From positions 310,001 through 374,000 of the forward strand of contig NZ_CP023668.1 of NCBI RefSeq assembly GCF_002441935.1: DNA of 64,000 bases, in the 5' to 3' direction. Of this stretch, positions 1 to 11,148 are shown in pieces (position 1 is the first letter of the stretch; the number at the start of each line of letters is the position of its first letter). This DNA comes from Mesoplasma lactucae ATCC 49193 (GTDB taxonomy: Bacteria; Bacillota_I; Bacilli_A; Mycoplasmatales; Mycoplasmataceae). The notes below the pieces were generated by a model. The model was given only the letters and a program-made list of their open reading frames with translations, did no database searches and was not told the DNA's origin. Position numbers and translations under genes: made by a program.

Positions 1-1388
1 CTAATTCCTAAAGCTTTTCCAATTGACCCAAGAGTATTTCCGAAATTAGGATCATTTGCTAATGTTAGTAAGGTTTGAATTGTAGCTATGAATTTTCCAC
101 CAACTTCGTCAGCTGAGGCCCCAGCTGCAGCACCGGTATTACCAAACAATGAATATCCTTTAACAACTTTGTTGTCTGAACTCATTGGTAAGTTTGCAGC
201 TGTTGGAATTACATATTCAGTTGCATCATCTAAAGTTGGAGTAATTTGTTCGTTTGCACCAATCGCAGCACGAATTACAGCACCTTTATAAGAAATTTTT
301 GCTCCACCTTGTGAGACAAGAGTTGAATTCACTAAGGCTGGAATCGATTTAATAACTACTCCATCAAGTACACTTGAAGCAGTATTTAAGATATATCCGA
401 AAATAAAGTTTCTTTCGAATGTAGTTCAAATATCTAATGGTTTCATTGAATTAACCAAATCATTTAAAGCTTGATCTGAATCACTTGGACTTGTCATCAT
501 AGCTCCTAAATATGAAGTTAATTTTTCCATATAACCATCAGGAATATTAAATTGAACGTAATATTTAGTTCCTTGTCATTGTTTTTCAATTTCTTTAGGA
601 TCATTTACATATTTTACGTTTGTTAACTGTTTTCCATCAGCTCCCATTGATGAGAACTTATAGTCAGTATCTTTTTTATTCGGATCTGTTTTTGGTTCAA
701 ATCCTTTTTTCATCATGTCTCAACCACTAGCAACTTTTAAGCTAAAAGTTGGGTTAGTGTTGTCATATTGGAAACGTTGTTTTTCTTGTTTATCATTTTC
801 AGTTGTTAAGACAATATCAGGAGCACCCTTGGTTGCTTCTTCATTTAATAAACGATTTAATGTTGCTTCAACACCAGCTACAGCAGCTTCTGTTTCTAGA
901 AGTTGTGATGGGATTACTCAAGAACCCATTTCAGAATAATGAATTGGATAATTATCAGTATCATATCCACCATATTCTGGTTTTCTTAATTCTTCATTTA
1001 ATCTTTCAGGAGTAATTACCTGGCTATTGGTTGTTGTTTTAACAATTTTGTTCAACGGCCCATAGGCATAATTATCTTTATTATTATTTGTTGTTTTTGA
1101 TGGGTTTTCTTTTGATGACTGTACTAAAATAATGCTATTTTCATTATTTAAGACAACAGTTGGTGCCTTTCCTAATTCGTCAATTGGATTTCAGAAGGCT
1201 ATTACACAAAGAACCCCATAAATAATTGGGATACAAGAGATCCCAATAAATTTAATAATACGTTTTCAGCTTCTAAAGATTCTGTCTTCTAACTCAACTA
1301 CATAAGAGTCTCAAGTTAGTTTACATCATTCTCCAGTACGCTTAAAAAAACTTTTTTTGGGTTCTTTTGGGTTTTTATTTTTTTTCAT
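1..1388 (-). CDS. YhgE/Pip domain protein, N-terminal part
   Basis: The gene runs off the left edge, so only about 462 N-terminal residues are visible. A basic cytosolic start (MKKNKNPKEPKKS) is followed by one TM helix at about residues 40-65 ending IAFWNPIDELGKAPTVVLNN, which matches the N-terminal signature of the YhgE/Pip (phage infection protein) family: helix, then 'FWDPYG.L..LPVAVVN'. A long extracytoplasmic region follows. Family members have an ABC-2-like membrane block at the C-terminus, outside this window. Start ATG at 1388 has a GGAAGG Shine-Dalgarno. Role probably export or a surface function, not determined. Monocistronic as far as visible. Confidence 0.75.
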
Positions 1389-1638
1389 TTTTAAACCTTC
1401 CTCTTCGTTATTTTTAAAATATAAAAAATAAAAACTTCTATATTCTCTATTTACCTAAAAAGTATAAAGCTTTGAAGTTATTTTATCACCTTTAAGTGTG
1501 GATATGCTTTTATAGCTTTGTAATTTATAGATTATTTTTCTATCTATAAAAATGTTACAAGTGCTTCTTTGATTATATTTAAGGGTAAAAAGAAAGTAAA
1601 CCTTTTTATAGTCAGAAATCAACTTTAAGGTTTACTTT
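1389..1638. other. Intergenic region with inverted repeat
   Basis: AT-rich spacer between the YhgE/Pip gene and the next minus-strand gene. It holds the leader of the YhgE/Pip gene and, at its right end, a long inverted repeat that ends the upstream operon. I see no ORF with a ribosome site. Confidence 0.5.
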
Positions 1639-1640
1639 TT
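1587..1640. terminator. Bidirectional hairpin terminator
   Basis: The arm AAGTAAACCTT near 1594-1604 pairs with AAGGTTTACTT near 1627-1637, followed by T-runs on both sides. It directly follows the 113-aa gene on the minus strand, whose stop codon lies inside the distal arm. It closes the two-gene hypothetical operon. Confidence 0.6.
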
Positions 1641-1980
1641 AATTATTATTGTTTTGTTTAATTAATTGTTCTTGGCGTCTTCTAATAAAAGCATCTTGAA
1701 CTTCACATTCAGCAATATGAGTTTTAATTAAAGTTAATTGCATAGCAACATTTTCGTTGTTTAAAACTTTTGATTTAACACTAAAATAAATCACTCAACC
1801 AAAAACTGGAATTGCTCATAGTCATTTGTATTTATTTAAAACACGTTTGTAGGTAGCTTTTAATTGTTCATTATAGCTATCACGTTTCGCATTGTTTTTA
1901 ATGATTAGTTCATCTAATTCGGTTTGGTCCATATTAGCAGGATCAATTAAATCATATTTTGATTTTTTAACTGTAGCCAT
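1639..1980 (-). CDS. Hypothetical membrane-anchored protein, 113 aa
   Basis: Not recognised. The product has a charged N-terminal half, one predicted TM segment at about residues 50-67 (KWLWAIPVFGWVIYFSV) and a charged C-terminus ending in an Asn run. Trp codons are UGA. The ATG lies 2 nt after the stop of the upstream 239-aa gene, so the two are almost certainly one transcript and probably work together. The stop is within a terminator hairpin. Confidence 0.75.
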
Positions 1981-1982
1981 TA

Positions 1983-2702
1983 TTATCCAGCAACCTTATC
2001 AACTGCTTTAATTACATGTTCAACTAAAATATCAATTGATTGAAGAATGATTTTAAATTGTGAAAGTTGAGCTAAGAAAGCTTCTTTTGAAGGATCATTT
2101 GGTTCTGTAAAACTAATGTTTAATTCTTTATATAGTTTTTGTGGATCTGAAAGATAGTTAATTAAGTCTTCAACATCTTGAATTTTAGTAATAAAGTCTT
2201 TTTGTTCTAAACCTTTATTTAAGTATTCTTTTAATTCTTTATCAACAGTTTTACTTCAATCTTTAACATCATAAATTTGTAAACCTTTTTTTAAATTTTC
2301 ATAATATAAGTTAATTTGTTCTGAAAAGAAAGGAACAAAAATTGCTTGAAAGATTTCAGCAGTATTATGTCCGTTAATCATGTTTGCTGAGAAATTACCA
2401 CTAAATTGGTCATAATCAGCAATAGTTTGTAAGAAGAAAGTATAACGTTGTAAGAATTGTTGAGTTAAGATTGCTAAATCTAAATCATTATCAGAAGCTA
2501 AATGATCAAATAGTTTTCCAAGTTCACCAACCACTTCATTTAAGTCAGTTGAATCTTTAATTAGACTTAAAGTTTTGTCAAAATAACTTGGTTTTTCAAC
2601 CTTATTAATTTCAATAATTTTTTCAAAGTTTTTTAAATCATCTTTTAAAATATCTAAAACAATATCATTTAAATTGATGACTTCGTTTAATTTTTTATCC
2701 AT
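1983..2702 (-). CDS. Hypothetical acidic helical protein, 239 aa
   Basis: Not recognised. A soluble, acidic protein predicted almost entirely helical, without signal peptide or TM segment. One internal UGA codes Trp (context DWSKTVD) near residue 150. First gene of a two-gene operon with the 113-aa membrane protein 2 nt downstream. The pairing of a soluble acidic partner with a small membrane anchor suggests a peripheral membrane complex, but this is inference only. A TATAAT -10 lies about 50 nt upstream on this strand (2752-2757). Confidence 0.75.
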
Positions 2703-2739
2703 ATTTCTTAATTCCTTTATGTTTGTGCTCTATTTAATT

Positions 2740-2757
2740 TATAATAACATTATTATA
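2740..2757. promoter_or_regulatory. Back-to-back -10 boxes of a divergent promoter pair
   Basis: TATAAT on plus at 2740-2745 faces plsY, and TATAAT on minus at 2757-2752 faces the 239-aa gene. Each is about 50 nt from its start codon. The -35 regions are not clear, as is common in mollicutes. Confidence 0.5.
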
Positions 2758-2797
2758 AGTCATTAATAAATGTCTAAGAAAAAAGGAATGATAAGAT

Positions 2798-3847
2798 TTG
2801 CATTACTTAGGGATAATCCTTGCATCAATTATCGCTTACTTTATTGGTTCAATCTCTTGATCGACAATTATTGTAAAACGAGTTGCTGGGGTTGACATTA
2901 GAACAGTTGGATCTGGGAACCCTGGAGCTACTAATACTGTTCGGGTACTAGGAAAAGGTTGAGGATTTCTAGCAGCCTTACTTGATGGATTAAAAACAGT
3001 TGTAGCTGGTTTAGTAGCTGTATTGTTTTCTTTAATTCCAAGTTATTTATTTAGTGAAACAAGTTACTTTATCCCTGCTTTATTTGCTTTAATTGGTCAC
3101 TGTTGACCAATTTATTACAAATTTAAAGGTGGAAAAGCAGTTTCTTGTTTCTTAGGATTAATTTTTATTTCAAACATTTGATACTTATTAATCTTTTTAG
3201 TAGTTTGATTTATCGCTGCTGCTATTTCAAGAAGAGTTAGTGTAGCTTCAATTGCTGGAGCTGTAACTGTTGGAATTGTTATTTGATTACCATGATTAAA
3301 TGGTTTAAATTCATTCATTTGAGAATGAAATGGATATCAAACTTGAGTTGATCAAGCTTGAAATAATGCTTGAACTAGATTTGCTTGAATGAACTACTTA
3401 CATATGCCAATTTATGAAAATATTACAAGTGGACATAGTGGTGTAAAATATGGATTTGCATCAGGAATGTTAGAAATTCAAATTGTTAATATTGTTGGAG
3501 GATTAATTTTATTAGTTCGTCATAAACCAAACATTTTAAGATTATGACATCATCAAGAACCAGAAACTTTCCCAAGATTAACTCCAGAAGAAAGACAAAA
3601 ATTATGATACCTACGTCTTTTAAAAAGACCAAATCATGATGAAAGAAAAGAATTACGTCGCTTAAAGAAAATTGAAAAATTAGAAAAGAAAGCTGCACGT
3701 ATGAATGAACGTTATGAAGCAAAATCTGGTAAAGTAAATCAAAAGATTGAAAAATTAGATAATTCTAAAAATAATGAAAAATCAAAAACAGAAACCGAAG
3801 TTAAAATCACTGTTAAAGAAGAACCAAGCAAAAAAAATAGGAAATAA
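2798..3847 (+). CDS. plsY: Acyl-phosphate:glycerol-3-phosphate acyltransferase PlsY with long C-terminal tail
   Basis: PlsY moves an acyl group from acyl-phosphate to glycerol-3-phosphate, the first step of phospholipid synthesis, in the membrane. Seen: [15 protein letters not shown] near residue 37, [15 protein letters not shown] near residue 107 (the conserved GGK motif), and several TM helices. The protein is 349 aa, whereas most PlsY are about 200 aa. The extra length is a Trp-rich insert and a Lys/Glu-rich cytosolic tail of roughly 100 residues. I chose TTG at 2798: an in-frame stop lies at 2792 and AAGGA sits 9 nt upstream. The ATG at 2770 is in another frame. Confidence 0.88.
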
Positions 3848-3861
3848 CTTCCTATTTTTTT
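3833..3861. terminator. Bidirectional terminator between plsY and MATE gene
   Basis: AAATAGGAA pairs with TTCCTATTT around 3836-3858, with A-run before and T-run after. It overlaps the plsY stop codon and serves both convergent genes. Confidence 0.75.
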
Positions 3862-3867
3862 ATTATC

Positions 3868-5337
3868 TTAAATCTTTTTAGCATATTTCATTCATTTTTT
3901 ACTACGCCACATGTAGATATAAATTCCAGCTCTTGTGACTGAATCAATACAGTTCATTAGGTAAATCAAGATTAATGAAACCCCAGGATCTCCTTTATAA
4001 GTTACTGCAACAACTCAAGGCAATCCACCATAAGCAATTGACATTGTCACTAGACTAACAATTAAGGGAACTCATAAGTCTCCAGCAGTTCATAATGATC
4101 TTAATAAGGTCATATTAACTGTATCTCCTAAATCAATGACGATTAAGATTAACCATAATCAAAAAGCATATTTAGTAATTAAAAACTTATCAATATTAAA
4201 TGCTAATAATAAAGGATATAGTAAAGCTAAAACAATTAAACAAATGATAAATTGACCATATAAAGCTAATCTTCAAGTATTGATTCCGTCTTTATAAGCT
4301 TGATTAGTATCACCTTTACCAATACTTGAAGCAACCATTATTGAAGCAGCTGTTCCAATTGCTTGAAGATAAGTTCCACAATATTGGTTAATTGAACTCA
4401 TAACCCTATTTAAATCGATTAACTCATTAATTTGTTCATCTGATCCATGAATATGAGCAATTGCCCCTTGTGAAACGAAATGGAAAGTAAAGAAAGTTGC
4501 CATTTCAGCAGTCATTGGAACCCCAATTTTGATTTCTTCCTTAGCAAATTTACCATTAATTCATTTATCAGAAGGAAGTTTTTTAAACCCAATATCTTTT
4601 TTAACAATTAGTCACATATAAACTAATTGGAAAAGGTTGGCAGCAGGAATTGCAATACTTGTAAAAATTGGATTTGCTTTTCATCAATAAAGAATACTTG
4701 CAGTAATAAACACATCAACTACATTAGACATCACAGCACCAATCATAATGTGTTTTTGTTTTCTAACAACTTGTAAGCCAGAAATAAAAACTTGAGTAAA
4801 ACTCATAATAAATAATTGAGAAATTTGAATTCTAAAGTACTTTGTTACTCAATCTAATTCTGAATTAGTCGGATACATAGCACCAATAATTGGTTCATCT
4901 TTAGCACCAACGAATTTTAATAGATAAGGACTTACTCCTTCAAGAATTGCTACAATTATTAAACAAATTAATCCATTAACTAATAATCCAGTCATTAAAA
5001 CAACTGGTAATTCGTTTTTACGACCTTGACCATATAAATTTCCACCAACAACCAAGGCTCCTGAAGCAATTAAACTTGGAATAAATTGAACTGCATTAAA
5101 TAAAATTGTTACTTTATTTACAGCTGGAAAATAAGATTTGTTGTCATATCAACTATAAAGCATGATGTTGATTTGTGAAATCAAAACCGCAAAGAATAAT
5201 TGAAAGAATAAAACCAAAGTAATTTTCATAATTTCTTTATGATCTTCAGGATAGAAAATCATATGCAATTTATGTTTTAAAGATGGTTTAAACTCCTGCT
5301 CTGGATCTTCTTTTAATTTTGTCTTTTCAGTGGACAA
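3868..5337 (-). CDS. MATE family efflux transporter
   Basis: A polytopic protein of 489 aa, close to the usual MATE length of about 450-480, with some 12 TM helices after a charged N-terminus of about 35 residues. Typical internal features include GALVVGGNLYGQGR near residue 93 and the second-half repeat with AIGTAASIMVASSIGKGD. MATE proteins exchange Na+ or H+ for drugs or metabolites; the substrate here cannot be told. The start is TTG at 5337, preceded by GGAGGG; no ATG lies nearby in frame. It follows yneF behind a hairpin, so it is probably transcribed on its own. Confidence 0.85.
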
Positions 5338-5361
5338 ACTAGATTCCCTCCCTTTTTTAAA

Positions 5362-5394
5362 AAATAAAAAAACTACTAATAACTTAGTAGTTTT
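5362..5394 (-). terminator. Terminator after yneF
   Basis: AAAACTACTAA (5369-5379) pairs with TTAGTAGTTTT (5384-5394), loop of 4, T-run on the minus strand. It separates yneF from the MATE gene. Confidence 0.75.
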
Positions 5395-5403
5395 AATTAT
5401 ATA

Positions 5404-5637
5404 TTATTTAGCACGTTTAATAGCGTTCATTGTTTTTTTAATGTCAGCTTCAGAAGGTTTTCTTCCCATGCTTAAGTACATTGCGCGAATTTGGTTTTCT
5501 GTAATTGGCGGGTTTTCTTTTAATTGTTTACGTACAACTGCACGTGTAATAAAGAATCCGATTAATCCACCAATTAATAGTGAACCGATAATTACTCCAA
5601 CTAGCATTCCTGCTAATGCTCCTCCACTCATATTCAT
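5404..5637 (-). CDS. yneF: YneF family (UPF0154) small membrane protein
   Basis: The product is 77 aa. One N-terminal TM helix rich in Gly (LAGMLVGVIIGSLLIGGLIGFF) is followed by the conserved cytosolic block KENPPITENQIRAMYLSMGRKPSE, the signature of the UPF0154/YneF family found in Firmicutes and mollicutes. Its function is not known. As in Bacillus, it sits next to the transketolase gene, here 26 nt downstream of tkt. The ribosome site AAGGGGG lies just before ATG. The conserved tkt-yneF order supports the call. Confidence 0.9.
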   Translation of the reverse strand: MNMSGGALAGMLVGVIIGSLLIGGLIGFFITRAVVRKQLKENPPITENQIRAMYLSMGRKPSEADIKKTMNAIKRAK

Positions 5638-5663
5638 ACCCCCTTAATTTATTTTGTCTTTTA

Positions 5664-7637
5664 TTATTTTAGCAATTTAATAATTTCATTGCTGATATTT
5701 TCTGGTGTAAATCCATATTCTGAAATTACAGTGTTTCCTGGTGCTGATGCACCGAATTTATCAATTCCAAAGTTCATACCATTATCACCAGTGTATTTTT
5801 GTCATCCAAAAGTAGTTTCCATTTCAATTGAAACTCTTAAAGTGTTCTTATCAATTACTTCATCTTGGTATGCTTTTGGTTGTTGATTAAATAATTCCAT
5901 TGATGGCATTGAAACAACTCTTGTAGCAATTTTATTATTTTCTAATAATTTTGCTGTTTGTTCTGCTAGAGAAACTTCACTACCTGTAGCAATTAAAGTT
6001 ACTTGTGGATTTTTTGCATCAACTAAGATGTAAGCTCCTTTGTTTACTTCGTCAAAAATGTTTTTATCATGTTTTAATTCTGGTAAATCTTGTCTAGTAG
6101 CAATGATTGCTGAAGGATTATTTAATCCTTTATTTACAGCTCAATTATATGCTGCTACAGTTTCTTGATAATCAGCTGGTCTGAAAGTTACTAAATTAGG
6201 AATTGTTCTTAACATAGCTAATTGTTCAATTGGTTGATGGGTTGGTCCGTCTTCTCCAACAGCAATACTATCATGTGTGAAAATGTATAGTTCTTGTTGT
6301 TTCATTTGAGCAGCTAATCTAATAGCTGGTTTTAAATAATCTGAGAAAACGAAGAATGTTGATGAGAATGGTAGAATTGCTCCATGACAAGCCATTCCAT
6401 TGCAAATAGCTCCCATTGCAAATTCTCTAACACCGAACATAATGTTTCTTCCGGTTGGATTTTCTGTTGAGAATTTTCCATCAGGTCCAACAGCTTTTGT
6501 TGATCCACCTAAATCAGCAGATCCACCAATCATTGTTGGAATTTGTTTTGTTAAGGTATTTAAAACAGTTCCTGATGAAACTCTTGTTGCTTGAGGTTTA
6601 GTTGGAATATTTTCTAATAATGGATTTAAGTCATCGTTTCATTTGTGATTAATTGCATCAACCAATTCTTTGTAGTCATTTGGATATGCTTTAGCATATT
6701 CTGCAAATAGAGCATCTCAAGTTTTTGAAGCTTGTTCTCCTCTTTTTAAGGTTGTTTCTTTGTAGAAATCATAAACTGAAGCTGGAATATCAAATTCAGG
6801 ATAACCTCAACCTAAATTTTTTCTAACCGTATCTGAATCTTTTCCAATTGGTGCACCATGAACAGCTGGAGTTCCTTGTTGAGAAGCTCCATAACCAATA
6901 ACAGTTTTAACTTCAATATAAGTTGGTTTGTCTGATTTTTGAGCTTGAAGAATAGCTTTTGTAATTGCTTCAGTATCTTCACCATCTTCAACTTTAATAG
7001 TGTTTCAGTTTTCAGCTTCAAATCTTTCTGCAAAGTTTTCGGCTTGAGCCGCTTCAATATAATCATCTAATTGAACATCATTAGAATCGTGGAGAAGAAT
7101 TAATTTATGTAATTGGTTTTTACCAGCAAATGAAATCGCTTCTTGAGCAACACCTTCTTGTAAATCACCATCACCACAAATTACATATGTAAAATGATCA
7201 ATAATATCAAATTTAGGTTTATTGAATTTGGCTGCTAAGAATTTTTCAGCAGAAGCCATTCCAACTCCCATTGCAATTCCTTGGCCTAATGGTCCAGTTG
7301 TTGCTTCAATTCCATCTAATTCAAATTCAGGGTGACCTGGGGTCTTACTTTTTCATTGTCTAAATTGTTTTAAATCATTGATTGAAAAATCAAAACCTGT
7401 TAAATGTAGGATTGAATATAGTAAGGCACTCCCATGTCCTGCTGATAAAATAAAGCGATCTCTATTAAATCACTTAGGATCTTTAGGATTTATATTCATT
7501 ACATTTGCATATAATGAATAAATCATTGGGGCTGCATCTAAAACAATTCCAGGGTGTCCTGAATTTGCTTTATTAATCATATCTACTCCTAAAATACGAA
7601 TCGCATTTAAATTATCATTATTTTTATTGTTAACCAT
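5664..7637 (-). CDS. tkt: Transketolase
   Basis: A thiamine-diphosphate enzyme that moves two-carbon units between sugar phosphates in the non-oxidative pentose pathway, giving ribose-5-P and erythrose-4-P. It is 657 aa, the usual length. Seen: GHPG near residue 28, the ThDP motif GDGDLQEG near residue 153, [14 protein letters not shown], the DLGGSTK segment and [15 protein letters not shown] in the pyrimidine-binding domain, then the C-terminal domain with IATGSE. A GAGGT ribosome site precedes ATG 7637. Co-directional with yneF. Confidence 0.96.
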
Positions 7638-7704
7638 TCTTTATACCTCAAATATTTCTTATGTTTTAATTATACATTTTTAGAAAGAACTTCAAAAACG
7701 CAAA

Positions 7705-7743
7705 AAAGAGAAAAAGTTGTTTTACCCTTTCTTTTTCTCTTTT
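7705..7743 (-). terminator. Terminator overlapping the DUF896 stop codon
   Basis: AAAGAGAAAAAG and CTTTTTCTCTTT form a long stem, with TTTTTT after it on the minus strand. The Lys-rich C-terminus of the DUF896 protein is encoded by the 5' arm. Confidence 0.7.
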
Positions 7744-7988
7744 TCATCTTTTAATTTTTGTGGAGTGACATCGTTTCCTTTTTCATCAACCACTTTTACA
7801 GATTGCAATTGGGTTCTTAAACCTTCGCGAAAGTTATTAATAAACTTGTCGCGTAATTGTTTTTGATAAGCTTTTTGTTCTGGAGTTAAAGTTTCTCCAT
7901 TTTTAGTCATTTTAGTTAATTTATTAATTTCTTTAACTAATTCATCTTCTTGTAAGTCATTAACATTTTTAATTTTAATTTCAGACAT
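7722..7988 (-). CDS. DUF896 (UPF0291, YnzC-like) protein
   Basis: The product is 88 aa. The block TPEQKAYQKQLRDKFINNFREGLRTQLQ followed by VKVVDEKGNDVTPQKLK matches the YnzC/UPF0291 family, a two-helix protein of unknown role (in Bacillus linked to the SOS operon). I start at ATG 7988 rather than at an upstream in-frame Met because this ATG overlaps the glucokinase stop by one base (TAATG), the usual sign of translational coupling. The tail is DEKEKKKG. Confidence 0.85.
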   Translation of the reverse strand: MSEIKIKNVNDLQEDELVKEINKLTKMTKNGETLTPEQKAYQKQLRDKFINNFREGLRTQLQSVKVVDEKGNDVTPQKLKDEKEKKKG

Positions 7989-8962
7989 TAGATAGTTCAA
8001 TTCCAATCATTAATTGCATAGTAAGCTGCTCCAACAATACCTGCATCATTTCCTAATTCAGCAATTGAAATAACAACATCTTTTTTATACATATCTACAA
8101 CGATATCGCTTAATCCTTCTCAAATAATATCGATTAAGTTTTGGCCCATTTTTGAACCACCACCACCAAGGATAATTGCTTTTACATCTAAAGCGTAAAT
8201 CATTAATGACATGTGTGTTAATAATGGTCTATAGATTTCTAACATTAAAGCTTTTAATTGTGGGTCTTTAGTTGCGTCATAAACTTCAGAAATATCACGC
8301 ATTTCTAATTTATCAATTTCAACACCATTATCTTCAAATAATTTTCTTACTGGGTGTTTTGGATCATCATTAAATAATTTGCGCATTACTTTAGCCATAC
8401 CAATAGCTGATGATACTGGTTCTAAACATTCAGTTAAACCACAGTTACAGTCAAACACTTTTTGCATATGTCCACCGTGACCAAATTCTCCGGCAAATCC
8501 ATGTTCACCAGTTACTAATTTACCATCTAAAACGATAGCTCCTCCAACTCCTGTTCCTAGAGTATAGAAGATTTCTGAGTTGTATTTTGAAGCTGCTCCA
8601 GTTCAAAATTCACCTAAAGCTGCAGCGTTTGCATCATTTAATACGTACACAGGCTTCCCGTGGAATAATTCTTCTAATTCTGATTTTAAATCGAAATCAA
8701 ATCAATTTAAGTTACCAGCAATTTTAACGATTCCATCCTTGTGATCGATAAATCCAGGCGCATCAAAACCGATTCTTTCGATATCGGTTTTGTAGTCATA
8801 CCCTCATTTGTCTAGTTCTTCTAAAATTTTATCAACTAGGTTTGGTAATAGATTGTCTTTGTCGTTTTTGATTTCGGTTTTGTGTTCGATTTCTCCATAT
8901 TGGTTAACAACTCCAACTTTTGCTGAGGTTCCACCAAGATCAATACCTAAAACTTTTTTCAT
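7988..8962 (-). CDS. glk: ROK family glucokinase
   Basis: The product is 324 aa. It phosphorylates glucose (or a related hexose) with ATP in the cytosol, which would serve sugar released inside the cell since PTS sugars arrive phosphorylated. Seen: phosphate-binding loop IDLGGTSAK at residue 7, [10 protein letters not shown] near residue 108, GTGVGGAIV, the ExGH sugar-binding segment (GHGGH), and the ROK zinc motif [12 protein letters not shown] near residue 170. GAGGG lies before ATG 8962. Translationally coupled to the DUF896 gene. Other ROK sugar kinases remain possible. Confidence 0.87.
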
Positions 8963-9032
8963 ATATTAACCCTCATTCTTTTTCTTACTTTAATTATAAA
9001 TATTTATCTGCTTTATTACTATCAATAACGCA

Positions 9033-10127
9033 CTAAATTAACGAATTTCTAAGTTCTACTAATGGCTTGATTGTGTTTTTTGGTAAAAAGTAACTTACTT
9101 TGTCATCTCGTTTTAAATTAAAACTAGCTCAACCAAGGTCTTGAATAAATACATCAACTTTACGACCAATTAAGTCGTCATCAATGGTTATAAAGATTTC
9201 TTCATACTCAGTTTCTTCAATTAAACTTGGATGTAATTCATCAAAATTTTTAAGAATATAATCTCTGAAATTATCACTTTTTGTTCTATGAAAATCAACA
9301 GTTGGATTGACATAGAAATGAACATCGCGTTCACCGCTTAATTCAAGATTTAACCCAAAAATATTTCCATAAGCAAATGATTGTTTTTTATCAATTCGAT
9401 ATGAAAGTTGTTTTACTTCTTTTTTAAAAAATAAATATTTCAAATCTTTTTGTTCAACAATATCAGAAAATGAATTAGTTTCTGCAATTCCTGGTGTGTC
9501 AATAATTTTCATATTTTCACTATATTGAATTTCAATTGTATCAATTGTTGTATTTAAAAAATATGATTCAACAATTTTTGGTGTTTCACCAACACTTTTT
9601 AAAATACTATTAATAATTGAAGATTTACCAACATTAGTTTTTCCAATGAAATAGTTATTTTCTTGATCTTCTAAACTTTCAACAAGTTCGTCAATTCCTC
9701 AGTTTTTAACTGAAGAAAACAACACGATTTCAACATCTTTTAAATCTCCAAAGTTAAACATTTCTTCAACGTATTCTAAAATTTTTCCATAATTTGTTGA
9801 TTTTGGTAATAAGTCAACTTTGTTAACAACAATTGTTGTGTCTTCAGCCGAAAGAATTCGTTCCAAACTACGAATTCTTGAAGCATCTAAATTAAAAACA
9901 TCAAGAATGTAGAAAAAACGGTTTTGTTTTTTGTTTTCTAAGATTAATTGAGAAATATTCTTTTCGAATTGTGATTCTTCAATATCATCGATTTGCACTA
10001 AATCATTATAGTTTTTAATTCTAAAACAACGATAGCAATAATCATTGTCCAAATTAACAACATAACCTAGTTTTTTCTTGTTGGTGTTTTGCAATTCTCT
10101 ACCACACCCAATGCAATATTTTTTCAT
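9033..10127 (-). CDS. yqeH: YqeH, circularly permuted GTPase of 30S assembly
   Basis: The product is 364 aa (366 in Bacillus). An N-terminal zinc finger CIGCGRELQ ... DYCYRCFR is followed by GTPase motifs in permuted order: G4 NKVDLL near residue 114, then G1 GKTNVGKSSIIN near residue 176, then G3 DTPG near residue 220. YqeH is needed for small-subunit maturation. The start overlaps the end of the upstream exonuclease-like gene by 29 nt in another frame. There are no riboswitches or hairpins between them, so the pair is one transcript. Confidence 0.93.
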
Positions 10128-11076
10128 AATTTTTGTTGTTTCCACTTTCTTTGGCTTGGTCGTTTGATAAAACACCAAACACATACATAAAGTTAATTAG
10201 ATAAAGAAGTTTTAAAACATCATTTCGACAATGTTTTCTAACTTCTCTAATAACCTCGATTCCTTCTTGGAATTGTTTTTCTGATGCAAAACTATCAGTA
10301 GAGTAGAAAGTTAATGCATCTTTACATAATTCATAAATTCCGTTTTTTTCTTCAAATTTATCTTTGTAATATTCTTTAAAATAATCAAAAAATAATTTTA
10401 AACTTGGAATTTGAATTGTGTTTTCACCCATAATTCCTTTTTTAAGGTTTTTTGGATTATAAAATTCTTCTCCTTCGGTTGTGAAGTCAGAAAAACTAAA
10501 ACCTTTTTCTAAGGTTTTATAGATATCAAAAGTATTGATTTCTAGTTGTCTGGTTTGTTTGTTTCTTGTAAACAGTTCTTGTTTTTTGTTGTTCAATAAG
10601 TTTGAATGATTGTTAATTCAATTTGTCAGAATCTTTACATCATTGCTTTCACCAGCAAAGACTAAAGTTCTAATGTTTTTTGCAATACAAATGTTGACGA
10701 ATGTGGTTAACATTCGATCCATTTCTTTTTTAAAATTAAAATCGGCTTTATTCATTTTTCTACGAACATAAAGTGTAGAAATAGACTTTTTATTTTTACG
10801 ATTTGCTAAATCCATATAGCTGTTTGCAATTGAATAACACAATGTGTAAATCATTGATGGTTCATCATCACTATATAATTTCTTCCCAGAATCATTTGGT
10901 TTTGGATCATGTGACCTATTAAAAAATTCAGTATCCATTATTAATACTGGGAATTTGATTTCACGAAGTAAGTCTTGTTCGACTGCATCTTCATCAACAT
11001 AAAACGATTGATATTTGTTTAAAACATATTTTCCGTCTTCAAACTTAACGGTGGGTTTTTTCATCATTGGCCCCAT
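10099..11076 (-). CDS. Probable DEDD-type 3'-5' exonuclease-like protein
   Basis: The product is 325 aa, of a mollicute family without an established name. Three spaced acidic motifs fit the DnaQ/RNase T fold: LIMDTEFF near residue 47 (ExoI, D-x-E), AGESNDVKIL near residue 145 (ExoII), and KHCRNDVLKLL near residue 295 (ExoIII, H-x3-D). The likely target is RNA or DNA ends; which one cannot be said. The final residues overlap the yqeH start by 29 nt. The start is either ATG 11076 or the double ATG at 11067/11064, which has GGGG closer to the proper spacing. Confidence 0.6.
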
Positions 11077-11148
11077 TTCTAATTATTCCAACGAACTACT
11101 CAATTAGTTTATAATATCATTATACAAGAAGTGAGGTTGATTTATATC

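Noticed and set aside
2770-2797. ATG at 2770 as the plsY start
   Set aside because: It is in another frame and would give a short, unrelated peptide. The PlsY frame is closed by a stop at 2792.
5404-5647. Plus-strand ORF 5330-5647
   Set aside because: It is the antisense shadow of yneF and the MATE start and has no coding features.
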